A stretch of 64,000 bases of DNA from Breviolum minutum Mf 1.05b.01 (GCA_000507305.1 DF240493.1:1-64000), one strand, 5' to 3'; counted from the stretch's first letter, positions 43,266-56,693 are shown. The notes: generated from the sequence alone by a model not told the origin. Translations and numbers: made by a program.

Positions 43266-46097
43266 AGAAGGTTGTTTCAACACAACTTTGGAACACACCC
43301 CGAAACCATTACCAACAGGCTATAACGGGATTCCTTTCATAGTTGGCTAGGGGGATTGCCGATTGGGTGTGCTCTAGGGGCGTCTCGCAACTTTCTTGGA
43401 AAAATTGATGATGGATAAGATGGATCCAATACCTACTAAGCAGCCCTTTTGTTGCTTGTCTTTTTTGCGCTGGATTTTGGATCTTTCTTTAACTCGGCTG
43501 ATGCCCACAGTTGGATCATCATGAGAACCAACTGGCCCAAGATCTTTGAACAACAAATGCAACCGTATATGTATATAATGGGATCATGGAATCACCATGG
43601 GTAAAATCTTGGGTGTGGCCGCCTTCTTGGGATATAAGTGGTAAATGAAGGTTTAGGTCGGGCATGGGGGAAATCGTTCAGTTGAGTTGCAATTCTTCCT
43701 GCCGCCGACGTTCTGCAGCCTCTTGCTCCAAACGGATCCTACCCCGAAGCCATCCCCTGCCACTCCCCAAATGGAAGGAACAAATCTTACATAAGCTTGG
43801 GACTTCCGGAGTATGTTATGGGGGTATGTTGGAAAATGTTGAGAGATTCCATTGAACAAATCCTGATGTCTATTGAGTTCGATCAACCCCCCACCCAGGA
43901 TGAAGTTTAGGTTGAAACTCCGGACAAAAAATCCTGGTGGTGACTGTTGCTGGGTGGGGGTGAACCCAATCTATTTATAGAGCAAACGCTCAATACACTT
44001 GGAAACATCGACTGCAAACTGCAAATACTCTAAAACCGGAGTCCTTTCTTCTTCCAATCGTTGGCGTTCTTCCTCTTCTTCTCGGAGACGTCGTTCCTCT
44101 ACAAGTCTTTGGAAACACGGAACATCTGGAATCAAAACAAAACCTGACCATCGTCGGTTTCCTTCCGGAAAACAAGTTTATATTCATTTCAACTCAATTT
44201 TTTCCATGAAACCAGCCTTTCAGTTGGCTTAAAAGAAACCGGAAAAAAATCGTAACATTGAGAGTCACGTTTTCGCGACGTCCTCTGCTTCCTTCTGACG
44301 TTGCTCTTCCTCTCGTCGTTGCCTCTCCTGGCGATTCCATGGCTCCCTGGGGTGGAAATTCCTGGAAGGTCTTCACTCATCCAGCTTTTTGGTGGTTTCT
44401 GATTCAATGATCTTGAGACATACCAACGTTTCACATAGACTAATGGCTCTGAAGGATACCTTTCATATATAGGCAATTTTTCCGGAGTTTTAATGGAAAC
44501 TTGGCAACCTATATCTATGTATATATCTATTGTGCGTTTTATGAAAGGGCAAACGGCTGAATCTGAATGAAAGTGGTGTTGGGAGCATGCTCTTGCCCAA
44601 CCACCATTTTTTTGGGGGAGGGTTTTTCTGGTCGGAAGTTTGGTCACTATAATAATTCCTTCAAATCTGCCATGGTGCCAAGGAAATTCAAACATCTAAA
44701 AAAAATGGCACAAGAAAAATGGATCAATGACACATTTGTCAAGGAATAATTTATTTTGGGGGAAACTCCATCATTTCAATGGAAACAACTCTCCTCCAAA
44801 ATCCCCCTGAACTTGCAAACAAGGGTGCTGCTACGCCAGTGATGGGGTGGGTATAACATGGTATAACGGTATAACCAATTGGTCAAGCATATTAGCAAAA
44901 AAAAAAGTTGATTCGGACCAACAATTTACGGAACTTCATTCAAGGAATCTTGGACCGTTTAAAGGGCACGAGTTTGATCCCTCGATACTTGGAGGAATGG
45001 AGCTCTGCAGGCTTCAGATCTGGGTTATTTTCGACAAAATTCAGGTATATAGATGTGATGTATACCCGCACCTTCAAAGGGGTGCCAAATGGTTCCTAAA
45101 GGGTGTCAATTCACCATCCCTTAGGGTTTAATTGGCACCCCTTTGAAGGTCCAGGACATGTCTCAACCCATCCATCCTCCCAAAAAAAACGATAAAAAAC
45201 TCATGAGTATATAGTTCACTTGGATGAATTTCCTCCGAAAAATAAACACCCCAAAAAATCTCCCAAGTTTCCAACTGTCCCAAATTTGGGCAAATTTTGG
45301 GTGTCAAAAAAAACAATCAACCAAAAAAAAACAAAAGAACATCCACACATTTTCCCCCAAATTACATTTTCTAGGCAACAGAACTTGCTTTTTAAAAGGT
45401 AAAAGAGTACAGTAAGTCACATGGTTTCATCGCCACTAAACTCCAAAGGTTATTAAGGGTCTAAGGGTCGAAATTTTAGCAACCCACCCTTTCAGCTTCT
45501 AACATTGAACTTCCCCACCCCTTGGCCGCCGCAAAAATCCGCGCCTGTTCCTCACGCGTGGCCTTCAATCGTTCCAAGCGTTCTTTTTCGGCTTGGAGCT
45601 CACGTTCCTATGGACAAAATGGGTACTTCGAGGATCATCCCAGTTAGTAAGTGGTTAGTAACCCCCATTTACAAGTCATTTAATTCGGCCATTTGGAAGG
45701 GTCCCGCAACCCAGGGAGCTCATTCACCATGGTTACTGACCACTTACTTAATGGGATGATCCTCCAAGTATACGCTAAAGTTTCGATCAAATGTACCGAA
45801 CAAATTGCGTCTAGTTGAATCGAATCATTGCCCTATACCCAATTGCTTAGGAATAAATGGGTATCTTAACATGATATGATAAATATTTCAACCTTTATGT
45901 TTTTTGAAAGTAATATACTATTGAAATTTCATTTCAAAAAACACAGCATTTTGGTGTTGGAAAAAAAGCAAAAAAGTCTATGCTTGAACTTATTTCATTC
46001 ATCTTTCGCAACCGGCATGTTATCAAACTGCGACTGCGAAGTCCTCTTCAGAATCTGTCTCTCCAGTGCTCTTAGCAGCACCAGGATACCTTGGCAT
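41281..46097 (-). CDS. Glu/Arg-rich coiled-coil protein, 264 aa, complete 7-exon model
   Basis: Exons: 46097-46035 ([23 protein letters not shown]), 45607-45488 ([20 protein letters not shown] and on), 44327-44269 ([19 protein letters not shown]), 44106-44044 ([20 protein letters not shown]), 43738-43691 ([15 protein letters not shown]), 42800-42757 ([14 protein letters not shown]) and 41678-41281 ([20 protein letters not shown] and on, ending [13 protein letters not shown], stop TAG). Phases fit at every junction and the lengths total 795 nt, exactly 265 codons. Donors are GT except 44043 (GA, gactcc) and 43690 (GC, gcaact). The product is a continuous charged coiled coil up to about residue 175, then a C-terminal globular segment with Trp and Cys. 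I recognise no family; a cytoskeletal or ciliary scaffold role is only a guess. AG at 46113-46114 (- strand, CAG|TGTCC) could be the trans-splice acceptor. Confidence 0.87.
42210..42560. repeat. ATACA-type microsatellite
   Basis: About 350 bp of CATATACA / CAAATACA / CAACTACATATA units, in the intron between exons 42757-42800 and 41281-41678 of the coiled-coil gene. Confidence 0.9.
42875..42973. mobile_element. MITE family B copy
   Basis: TACCCTCCCCCCCTAAAAACAGCATGTC ... ATGCTATGTTTCAGGGAGGGTA. It shares its inner CACCGGAAAAAGGGGCCATTTC segment with the copy at 19586-19691. Confidence 0.85.
43050..43264. repeat. (GAT)n microsatellite with one N
   Basis: GATGAT and GATGAC units, interrupted by N at 43178, within the 890-bp GC-donor intron (42801-43690) of the coiled-coil gene. 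Intronic position argues against coding use. Confidence 0.9.
45626..45775. mobile_element. MITE family E copy
   Basis: TACTTCGAGGATCATCCCAGTTAGTAAGTGG ... CCACTTACTTAATGGGATGATCCTCCAAGTATA is a 150-bp foldback in the first intron of the coiled-coil gene. Relatives: 47131-47276, 55229-55512 (interrupted by family B-like sequence) and 56697-56945. Confidence 0.85.
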
Positions 46098-47290
46098 CGT
46101 GGATACGAGGACACTGCTTCATTGGAGAGGCTGTTGGAAGACCTTCAGTTTGGTTAGGATCTGGGAGGGAACAACACCCGCTACGGGGTCCAATGTCTAA
46201 TTTTTGTTGCACACTTTCGGCTTGGAAACTGCAATATTTGCAGCAGTAAACATTGGCATGCAGCGGCATACATCATGTCGAAAACAAAAAAGCCTGGATG
46301 TCTGGAAAACATTGGAGGTATGAAACATCCGCGAAAAAAATACTGGAGAAAACCATCCATGAGACTCATCCCCGGGACTCCCTGCTGTTTTCCCAAAAAA
46401 AAAATCTGGCCTATCAGTTACACCAAGGTGGAAGTCATATGACCATCCATATGTTTTTCTCGCATGATTCTTCAAGGGGTGGCTTCATAAAACTGGTACC
46501 AGGATTTAGCTTTAAAAAATCGGAAAGCACGAAAAAAATGCTGGTCAACTTGCAGATTTGCTGAACCACTGGTACTTTGACTGGGACTGGAGGTTTTTTT
46601 TGGATTCAGAATGGTGGAAACTGACAGTTTCCAAAACTTCTGGAAACTTGATGGGTTGGAAGTTGGAAGATTGCTTTCCTGGTTGGGATGGCCTATTTTG
46701 AGGGGCGGAGGGCATCCTCCAAGAGAAACCCACAACCATCACAAGCCATAGCGATCAGTATAGCGATCGATTCACATGGGAATACTTCGAGAATTCCCCC
46801 GGTTAGGTCAAGAGCTTTCCTATTAAAACCAGACCCTGTGACCATCTTCGCATTACCCTCTAGGTGATATTATGTTCTACAATCACTCCCACCACAAAAC
46901 AAACATCAAGAATCAACAACACAACACACAGGGAAAAAAAAACAAACACACACCTCACACATAACTTCCGCTTCAAGAATTCTTTATTGAAACTTGTGGA
47001 CCGCAAACTCCTTTTTTCTCTTGACCTCCTGGAGGAAGTTTCTGCAGTTTCCTACAGGAGGGCTGGAAAGGTTTGGTAGTAAAAAATCCAACCAATTTTC
47101 CATAGCTACGAGTCTTGCTGAATCGAAAACTTGGAGGATCATCCCAGCCCTTGGTAAGTGGTTCATAACTATGGTGATCGTAAGTCCAAGTACCCTTTCC
47201 AAATGGCCTAAATGGCTTATAAATGGGGGTTACACAACTACTTGGACTACTTACTAACTGGGATGGCCTTCCAAGTGCCCTAATCGATCA

Positions 47291-48490
47291 TTAGCTCCCT
47301 TCCATGTCAGGATCGCTCTGTTTGCCATGTTGCTTCTCTAAGAAGGCTCGGAAGAGCAAACTCCGTCGCCGTTGCGCTGGCTTCATCATGTTCCATACAC
47401 GACACTTGGCGGCATAACGACGCCATAAGGCCTTGAATTTCAGAGGTTTTCAGGAAAGTTGTAGGAGTGCAAGGGTGAAACAAGGGGTCATGATGAATGA
47501 CGCCAAGCCAAACAAGGCACTACTATAAGGCTAAGGGGAAATCCCTACTAAAAATTACCATAGATCATATCAAGTTTGATCCCACCCCCAAAAAGATGGT
47601 AATTTAAGAACCCCTTGCGAAATTTTACATGGAACATCATGGAACTTGGGCCTCCTCTCTTGCACTGCTTCTAGGGGGATGTTTTTGGACTTCCTGACCC
47701 TCCAAAATCCAAAGTATCAATACTTTGGCGATAGGAATTGTTTTTATTATACTCTTAGACTTCAGTTTCTTGAAATAAAGTGTTTGGTAGGCAAATTGCT
47801 GTACAATCATCAATCATCCTCAATTTTGCTGGTGTGAAATGGAGACATGTGGAATTTGTATAGCAACGATCATTCAAGCCGAAGACATGGTGCCTAATAT
47901 GGCTGCCATGTGATTTCTTCGATCTGGGTACGCCAATTCACCAAATCAAATCCGAAGTATGAGGGAGAGATAGGACACCATGATTAGAATGACAATGAAA
48001 CATCATGCCTTACTAACTGCCAACCAAAAGAAACACCTAGGTTGAGGTCAAGTCAATTTTCAGGGAACATGTTAAACCTGTTAAACGGCAGTGCCATGGT
48101 GGAGAGAGAAGATTCACTTTGGTGAAACATTTGTATACTTTTTATTGGCAGTCTCAGCAATGAAGGGACTGGAAAAGGATCGCGTTGAGCCTTAAGCCTT
48201 TGTTCATATTCACATCGAACTATATGTTACGTTTGAAAAAAGTGTATTTTTCCAAACCAAAACTATCTTTGGCAGTTGCTGTTACCTTCGCAGTTCTTCC
48301 ATTTCACTTTTCAGAAATCTTAGCATTCTTAACATCTAAAAGTGTAGAAATGGACAGCCAGCAACACCCAAATTTCCACAGGTTTCTCCTATCACCAACC
48401 TTCCCTTTGGAGAAACTGCACCTGGATCATGATGGCCCGTTGGCGAATCATTTGAAAGAGACCCCGCATCACATAGACACGCCAGGCCGA
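47291..48490 (-). CDS. 3' end of an IQ-motif protein
   Basis: Two exons in phase. 48490-48422: acceptor gttcccag, SAWRVYVMRGLFQMIRQRAI and on, donor gtgcag. 47431-47291: ALWRRYAAKCRVWNMMKPAQ and on, ending GKQSDPDMEGS and TAA at 47293-47291. Joined, the boundary creates an IQ-type calmodulin-binding pattern (I-Q-x3-R-R-x4-K). The protein is basic and Trp-rich, as in IQ repeats. A possible further exon is 49303-49334 (donor gtaagt, phase-compatible). Upstream exons are unknown; a link to the calpain exons farther 5' cannot be excluded. A MITE family E copy (47131-47276) lies just beyond the stop. Confidence 0.6.
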
Positions 48491-50055
48491 CTGGGAACAA
48501 CAGGGGGGGGCAAGTCAGTGGATTCCGGGAGAAATGGAAGGTGAGAAAAATCATGATATTCCAGACATTTCCGGCAGAAAATTCCAGAAATGGTTTGGAT
48601 CATTTCCATAATCTATAGTATATATTTCAGAGTTACGTGTTATTTTTTTTGGCGACCAAAATCGAAGAAACAAGCGATTTTGTCACAAAGGAATCATTTC
48701 CCCAACCCCCAAGGGTTCTGGGGGTAACAAAACATCCCCCCAAATCCATGAAATCACCATGTAGGCTTAGTCAACCTGGAAAAATATGTTTTGAGAAGAT
48801 GTGTGTTAGGACTAGGACGTCTTGTTTGGAAAAATGCTTAGGTTTTACTAAATGGTTTTACCTATATACAAGTTGGGTATACAAAAAACAACTTAATCGC
48901 CCCACTCCTGAACCGGTGAAAGTGATTTTTTTCTGTCAGGAAAACCAGTGAAAACTGGGATAAATCGACAAAATCACGTGATCACCTCAAAACCCACAGT
49001 CTTTTAGCAAACTTTTCTAGAAAAAGAGCAGCCTGAATAGATCTCAAGAAAAATGACAGGTACCCACAACATAAAAATTGCTAACACTGATATGTGAAAA
49101 CAAGTTATGTAACACGAAAATGCGGATCCAGATTCTTAAACTAACTGACGCTCAAGGAGAATCGGTTGATTAGGGGGTTTCTCCTTGGTCAGAAACTAAG
49201 GGATGTTCACATATATCAAGCATAGACCTCCACCAACCAACCCTTTTGGCAGGACCCTGCTCACAATGACGGGGCGTGCCTGAATCTTTTTGGCTGACTT
49301 ACCCAGCATGGAAATGCGCATGCCTGCCATGCAGCTGGTTATGGCTGGTTAGACTGCTTGGGAGAGTAGGCTGTACTTTTCAGGGTGCCTGACAAAAAGG
49401 GGTGTTATTAACGGTGGGGTGAATTCCGTTATATTACTTGGGCCCTGCAAAAACACTGTAATTAACAATGGATCGTGAAGGTTACTGACCGGCCCTTAGA
49501 CAAATAGTGATGCTGATTTTCCCACAGCTACAGGGTTTTGGCAATCCCTAACATATATAACATTTCTTCCGTCCAACCAGGAAAAAAATTAAGTGAGACA
49601 AGATCATCTATAGTCCTGCCACCTTCCACGGGTCCAAAAACACATTCACGCTCTTCATTTCCCCATTTCCCATCCATGAAATCATGGGAACTTTCCAGCT
49701 GCCAAAAGGCTTCTTTTCAGTAGCAACTTTGGCCACCGGCTACCTTCCTTGCAAAGGTTAAACAGGTCTGAAGCCATCAATAGTTGAATGGTTTTTAAAT
49801 CACCAAAAAACAACTTGTTTACGGGACATTCCAGGGACTCCTCCAAAAGTGGAATCCCCAGTTCCAAGAAACCACTCCCATAAGTAAAAAGATGGGGGTC
49901 CGAGTTTTGAAATTTTGTGGGATAGCATTTAAGTCGAACACCAACAAGACGTTCTTCTACGAAAAATGATTTAGGACGTTTCATCACAAAGAATCTGAGA
50001 AGCAGTGTAACCTGGTAACCTTTGTCTATCGGATACTTGAAGCAGCATTTTTATC

Positions 50056-50418
50056 TGGTTGGTGGTTTCAACCCATCTGAAAAATATTAGTCAAATGGGA
50101 AATCTTTCCCCAAATAGGGGTGAACATAAAGAAATATTTGAAACCAGCACCTAGTTATCAGTTTTTCAGATGGACTCCTACTTGGCTTTCACTTTGGATT
50201 TGGGCAAAACCACTTCAGGCCCTGGTTTCATCCACGGATGCCTCGGGTGCAGAGTTGCAGATTCCATGACATTCACAGGAAATGTGGGGGACATCTTTTC
50301 TCTGTAAACTAACGTGACATACCCTAGGCATCCAAATAATACCTCCTGAGGTTTGGTGTTTTAGGTATGTTTTGGGGGTCCAAACGCCTTCTCAGGAGGT
50401 GGCCCTGGATGTCTAGGG
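50056..50418. mobile_element. MITE family C and F copies
   Basis: The family C foldback at 50056-50154 is followed by a GC-richer 160-bp island and a family F foldback at 50316-50418 (ACCCTAGGCATCCAAATAATACC / GGCCCTGGATGTCTAGGG). Other family F copies lie near 16664-16764, 17985-18095 and 24840-24925. Confidence 0.7.
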
Positions 50419-52492
50419 ATAATTAGCCCCTGAAAAAATAAACCAACATTTGCCCCACAAAGGAAGTTGGATCATTTTCCAAACCATTGATTTCCAGCAA
50501 CGGCCTGGCTGGTTAACCGAATGCCAGGCAAATGTCTTCACATGGATCACTCGAAAGATTCTCTTAAAAAACATGGAGTAAAATGTGATCCAATCAGCGA
50601 TTTTCGTTACCAAAGTCTCAACGTCACCTTTCTTGCCCTGTTAACAACAAACCGACGCTTCCAAATGAACTTCCAGCAACCTGAGGACTGTTTTGCTGCA
50701 ACGTTGTTTCCATTTTCTGTAGTTGACTGAGTTTCTCCTACATCTCTGAAAACTTATGAAGGCTCAACAGTTGGGAATTGTAAAACCAACAAATCTTCGA
50801 AGGGAGTCACCGGACCTACACCCCAACTTCCAGGCGTGTAGCAATCAGAAACACATGCCTGGATTTGGTGACTGATGCCATCAAAAATCACCTACTTTTC
50901 TATCCAAAAACTGAAAAAAAAAACGGACACCTTTCATGTTCCCAAGATGCTCGTATGATGCAAAATGCCTTGGACTGTGATGAGTACATGCAGGGCCCAA
51001 CCCACCTTAGGCCGGCCGAACATGTCCATAAACCAAAAGGGATCTGAAACAAAATAGCTTTTACCATAAGGGCAATATGTAGATTACCTATCACTGGGAT
51101 TCCAGGTGATTGATTGCAGAAGTATAGCCTTTGAAAAAGAAAACAAAAACATATAAAAACCAAGAAGAGCCACCGTTTCTTTTCATTGATCACTTGAAGA
51201 TCGATCGAAATGCTGCAACTTTTCACTCGGCAAACAAAATGTGTGGCTATATTATTTCTATAGACCTTTTCTTCCATCCCAAAAAAAGCCATTCTGAACT
51301 GATCCAAAGTTTGGACAATTTCTACCAGATTTCTTTTAAACATATAATTAAATGGATTGGACTATAGCAATCTTTTTAAAGGAAGAAAGCATTCCATGAA
51401 CTTGGCGCACATTTTCCAAGGTAAGCTCACCTACAGAAGAGTTATATCAATTTACCGCCTCCCAAACTTCCCAAACAACCGACCCCATTTTGCAGGTAAA
51501 ACTCGCAGCCCCTGAAAAATGGTGGGTGGGAGATGACTCGGCCCATTTTCAGGCTTGAACTGTTCGTTTTTAGGGACGACTTCGAAGGAATCTGTCCATG
51601 CGAATTTTCGCCCAAGTGGCAAATGGGCCGCTTTTGCGGCAAAGAACAACCAGCACCCGCTTCAAATGGAAAGTAATCGATACCTTTGCGGTGATTTTTC
51701 GTTGCATCGACTCACTTCTGATTCACAAAAAACTACACCAAAATAAACGGTTTGAAGGAATGATGAATGGATATCCAAAAAGTGATTGGTCTGCAAAAAA
51801 AAATCCAGCTTCAACTATGGCAATAGGGGGTGGTATCTACGTTTGAACTCAATTGTGTAATTCCAAATGGGGATTGACTGTAGTTTTGGCAGTTTTCTTA
51901 AGGTTTGTTGGGGTAAACATCGTCAAAATTTTACGAATAGGTCAATCTTTTCTAGTTGGTGGTTTCAATCCATTTGAAAAATATTAGTCAAATTGGATTA
52001 TTTCCCCAAGTAGGGGTGAACATTAAAAAATATTTGAAACCGCCACCCAGTTTTATTGTAGGCAAACAATCGAAGGTAAAAATATATGGCGCAGGGATTG
52101 GTAGGTGATGGATAGGTGATGGAAGAGCTTGACCCTCAGCAAGCCATTGTCATTTTGGTGTAGGTGTTCGTGAATGTCTTCAACAACAGAGACATCCTAT
52201 CTTAATTGTTGAGAATCTCTTGTAAGGAGACCTCAATGAGCTGCGGTATAAACAAAAGTTAAGCCAAGCGCAGTGGCATCCCCCCCCCAAACAAGTTACC
52301 CCAGCAAAAAGTTGATTTTGAATCCCCCAAAAGGTGGTCACCTTTTTTGGGGGATGGATTTTTTCAATTTTTCTTCCACAACTTCCGAGGTAAAGACCTG
52401 GAACTCTTCGAGTCAATTCCACCTGCCCCAAGTGGTGGAAGGAGGAGGAAACCGTGGGGAAGTGGTCAGGATCTTGCACCACCGGGGAAGCC

Positions 52493-52860
52493 TCTACTAA
52501 ACAAACATAGTAACAGAAAACCCACCAGATTCACTAGGAAACACATCTTCGAAAGGGTTCATTTTTCCAGCCAGCAAACTGTTAGTTTACCAAAGTGTAG
52601 GGTGGTGAGGCGAATCCAAAGAGATGATTTCCCCCGAAAGGATGAGTCTTTCCAAGTTCTTTACTGATATTGAACGGATTTGTGGTTCAAGCTGGGATTG
52701 CACTGAAATGAAACATAGCTCAAAACCATGCTGGTCCGGTAAAGCATACACCCACGAAAACTATAACATGGAACCCAAAAAAATCTCCGCCGTAGTGAAA
52801 AGGACATTCATCTTCCGGTAACCTCTATTATTGAGTTCCAGGTTAATCTTTCACGGAGTA
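52493..52860. mobile_element. Two MITE family B copies
   Basis: 52493-52599 (CTACTAAACAAACATAG ... CTGTTAGTTTACCAAAGTGTA) and 52747-52860 (TACACCCACGAAAACTATAACATGGAACC ... GAGTTCCAGGTTAATCTTTCACGGAGTA). Confidence 0.75.
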
Positions 52861-53159
52861 ACTACAACATGCACCCTGCAATGCTTAGAGTCGGTAGAAA
52901 GGATGGTGAAATCCCAGGATGTGACCTGCAGGTTTTTTGTTGCCCAAAATGGAGATATGTCGATCCCAATCGTTCGTTCCAACCCTTTTTGGAAATTTTG
53001 GAATGCCCTAATATGTCCAACAAAAACATCTTCATTCCAGTAAAATTGATAAGTTATGATGTCCACCATCCACCCATGTTGTTCCCAAAAAAAAGCCGCC
53101 GTATTTCGTATTATTTTGTGTGTTTCTCCCCTCCAATTTTCACCCCCCACTCTCCACCT

Positions 53160-53340
53160 CGTTGACGCCACAGAACTCGGGACCTCCGCCGGAAACACCA
53201 TGGTATCCATGGTTGACAGATTCGGCGGCTTGCCAGTAGCGACGGCGTTGGGAGGCAGTGGCTTGCAAACAAAGCTGGCAAAGGTCACCGTCTTTCAAGC
53301 GCACCTTGGTTTGGAAGGGTTGGTTTTCAGGTGTCGATGC
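53160..53340. other. Coding-like GC-rich island, strand unresolved
   Basis: All three of these frames are open across the block: - strand DGDLCQLCLQATASQRRRYW (then a stop at the low-coordinate end), - strand PLPPNAVATGKPPNLSTMD, and + strand TELGTSAGNTMVSMVDRFGG. Third-position GC is similar in each (about 65%). A + strand acceptor gacgccacag and the lack of a clear - strand acceptor slightly favour +. No family is recognised. Confidence 0.35.
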
Positions 53341-53662
53341 TTGGTGGTGGCGGCACACAAAAGCAACGATTTTGCAACCCAAATCACCCCCAAAAGAAAC
53401 ACACACAACGCCCCAAACACCAACAACAAAAAAAACATGCCGCAAACACAAAAAATATGTTGATTCGTTCCAAGTATGGGGATGGTAATGTTTCATCATC
53501 ACCTCCTGACCTTTGGTTATATAGAAACCCAAGCAATTTCTCCATGGGAGCATGCCAAGGCACCCATCCCAAGCCTGGCGGCATCTTGTGATTACTGGGC
53601 CTCGGATTTTTTTCAGCGACAAAAACACGGGATCGAAGTCGATGGATTTCTTGGGATAACCA

Positions 53663-53779
53663 TACCCTGAAGGATGCATGTAGTGAATATTTACCTACTA
53701 AAAACCTACATTTCCCCTTGAATGTGGCCATTTTTCACCTAATGTAGGTAAATAATCCAGTCCCATGGATCCTATGGGA
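53663..53779. mobile_element. MITE family A copy
   Basis: TACCCTGAAGGATGCATGTAG ... CCCATGGATCCTATGGGA, with the family's GTAGGTAAATAATCC inner arm. Confidence 0.7.
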
Positions 53780-54279
53780 TAGGAAGTGGGCGAGGGAGAA
53801 ACCCGAAGGACATGGATGGATGTATGGGTTACCGTTGTTTCTCCGTTTTGAAATAATTCCTCATTTGTTTGAATCATGCAAGTACATCCCCATGGAATTT
53901 TCGGCTTGAAAAAACTCTTAAAAAACATCCTGCTAGGCTCTTAACGTTGAACACCACCTTGAAGTGGGAAGTTTGTTTTTCATGCTAGGTTCCAGGTTCA
54001 TCTGGGGTGAACTATCGCACACAACACCCATCTCTTGACAAAAAAAACACATCAAAGTTTGCGTCGTTTTCAGCGCCCGAGAAGAGACCCATGTGTTTTT
54101 GTTGGAAGACATCGAGGTATTACGATATTACTTTTATATGCATTCTGATTCTTAATAACCGGTTGGTGCTCAACTCCTGCTTACTCATTTGCTCGTCATT
54201 TCATAGGAGAACCATGGTTATGGATTGCTCACTTGCTCATGACCATCAGCACAGCCCAGTTGAGTGACAATGGAAGATC

Positions 54280-54450
54280 CAAGGCCCAGGTGATTTGAGG
54301 TGAACCCATCTCCAAACCCAACGGAATGACCGACGCTTTCCCGGGCCATCGCCCAACCGATGGGCACATTTTTTCGAGTGACGACACGGGTTGAGTACCA
54401 TGCCCACGTACCAACAACCTGCTACAGAAAACTTCAATATCTGAAAATGG
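54280..54450. other. Coding-like GC-rich island, strand unresolved
   Basis: Open on both strands; for example - strand RVVTRKNVPIGWAMARESVG and + strand GMTDAFPGHRPTDGHIFSS. It could hold an exon of the calpain or IQ gene, but no splice chain could be closed. Confidence 0.3.
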
Positions 54451-56606
54451 CACCGAAAAGAATGTAAAGAAAAAGGTCATTGATGACTTCATGACTATAA
54501 CTTTGTGGGGAAAAAAGGGGGGTAAGAATAAGAAGTTGAACTGTGCATCTTTTTGGTTTCGCCCCTTTCTTGGGTTCTTGGGATGTTTTCCCTGAAAAGG
54601 CCTATTGGTCGAGTTCCAAGTGGAAGACATAAAAAAACCATCACCACTGAATCAGGGGTTGGGTCAGAAAATCAGAGAAGAATAGATGTGACAAACCGTT
54701 CCAAGATCTGGAACAAAAATCCCTTGTCCAACACCAATTTCCAAAAATTTCTGCAAAATCATACGCATTCATGTGAGAGGTTATATAGCAGTGTTCAATA
54801 TGGTGGGTGTATCCCAACATGATGCTAGTAAATCACATAAAAATTAGTGACCATGGACGCCCAAACTGAACAAATGGACGTGCTGTTCCACTGGCATGAT
54901 GTGCGAATGCAAACCATCCCATAAATATATCACAAACATCTATGTAAGGGTATACCCCATTAACAGACCACGGTGGGAGCACGCTTAGATCTTGATGAAC
55001 AAAAACCTTCAACAAACATTATGTCAGTATGTCGCCCCCCCTAAACCCAAAAAAAATGCTTGAAAAAAACAAGTCACCAGCAACTTTGCACCAAGTCACC
55101 AGCAACTTTGCACCGGCTGTGCACAACGACCACAGATGGGTGCCATGATCCGAGTCGTGCTTCGGCTCGGGGCACCATAGCGGGAAGCTTTTGGGACTGG
55201 CATGGTGGCTGGACCTGGGCTAACAACCGATACTTGGAGGATCATCCCAGTTAAAACAAAGATGACAGGCTGGAAATCACAATCTTTTAATGGGAGAATG
55301 ACCATTTTTAATAGGATAATCATAATCCCCATTTCCAATAGGAAATACATCTCCATTCGTGGTGGCTTTTCCATTGTCTTGTTAGTTTTCGGGGGTGGAA
55401 GTAGTTAGCAACCCCCATTTAGAAGCCCTAAACTGGCCGTTTGGACAGGTCAACCTGATCCTCAGGGGGACTTATTAGAGATGGTTATCAACCACTTTAC
55501 TAACTGGGATGTGGGATTTTAATCTAACGAAAAACGTGTTGGGACAGTTATACCAAGTATCATGCAACATTGAACTGTCTTTTTGCTTTCAAAAGTGGCT
55601 CCAACTTTTTTTTTTGTGGAAATAACATCCATATCTTTCTGGGGGGTTGGTGGAGGAGTTGAAGGGCCTCCTTGAGAAACATATTGCATGGATGTAATCA
55701 ACATGGGGAATTGTGCAACCCCTAAAGATTTGGGGTGAAAAAACAAAACTTTGGAAACTATCATCTGGTCCTGGTGGTTGGTTTATATAGTGGAAATCTC
55801 AAAAAATGGACTATAGAAACATGGTAATATTAAGGCCAGTAACCTTCAGTGAATCTGTCCGTTGACCAACAGTGGCCAACATTCGAAACCCTGAACTTAA
55901 GAGACAACTAAAATTGGAAAATAGGGGGGATTATACTACCAGTTGTATGGGGATTATGGTAATCCATTGCAAGGACCTATGTTGACCATCCGGAAGAATG
56001 GCATGTCATAAGTGTTTTGAACACCGACCAAATTCTCGTGATTTTGCAGAACCCTATTTTTGGAAACACCCATTTGATTGCAGACACATTTTCCAACCCC
56101 AAAAAATTGTGGACACCAAAAACTCGACTCTCCCGTGACAAAAATGGGCTTCTAAAACTCCAATTTGCTTCCCGGAGTGCTGGGATTTGCTTGAAAATCC
56201 GTCCGTTTTTCAAACGGGGCACGGTTAGCTGGTTTTTTTTCCCCCTTTTTTCGCCTTAAACAAACCCTAGGGATCCAATCACATAAACTGGGAATGGTAA
56301 TGGCACCTAAATACCTCGCTCAAGTGGTGATCATACACCCCAATCATCATCTGACAAGGTGATTGGATCCCAAGGGAAAAACTGGTTAAAAATGATTTTT
56401 AGTGTCAAAAACGATCTTTTAAAAAGATCCGATACCTTAGTACAAAAATTATATGATACCAACACAGCATTTTGTGAAAAGAACAAACACAAAATAACAA
56501 AAAGTAAGTATAAACTTAGGTAAGAGACCCCTCTGGTACGTACCAGTTCTGGGTCAACTATAGGTACCATATAACCACAAATTCCATGGTGTTTGCTGTT
56601 TCTCAG

Positions 56607-56693
56607 GTCTCAAACTCTGCATCCCCCGACATGAAGCGCATACAGCGCGGTATGTGCAAAGCCATGAAGAAGCCCAAGAAGACTGTCACATGT
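56607..56693 (+). CDS. Possible exon, Lys-rich, unidentified
   Basis: Acceptor gctgtttctcag|G and donor TGT|gtaggt bound 29 codons (NSASPDMKRIQRGMCKAMKK and on). The - strand alternative (FLGFFMALHIPRCMRF, then a stop) has the phase needed to follow the calpain exon at 57121, so the strand is not certain. A MITE family E relative (56697-56945) starts right after it. Confidence 0.4.
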
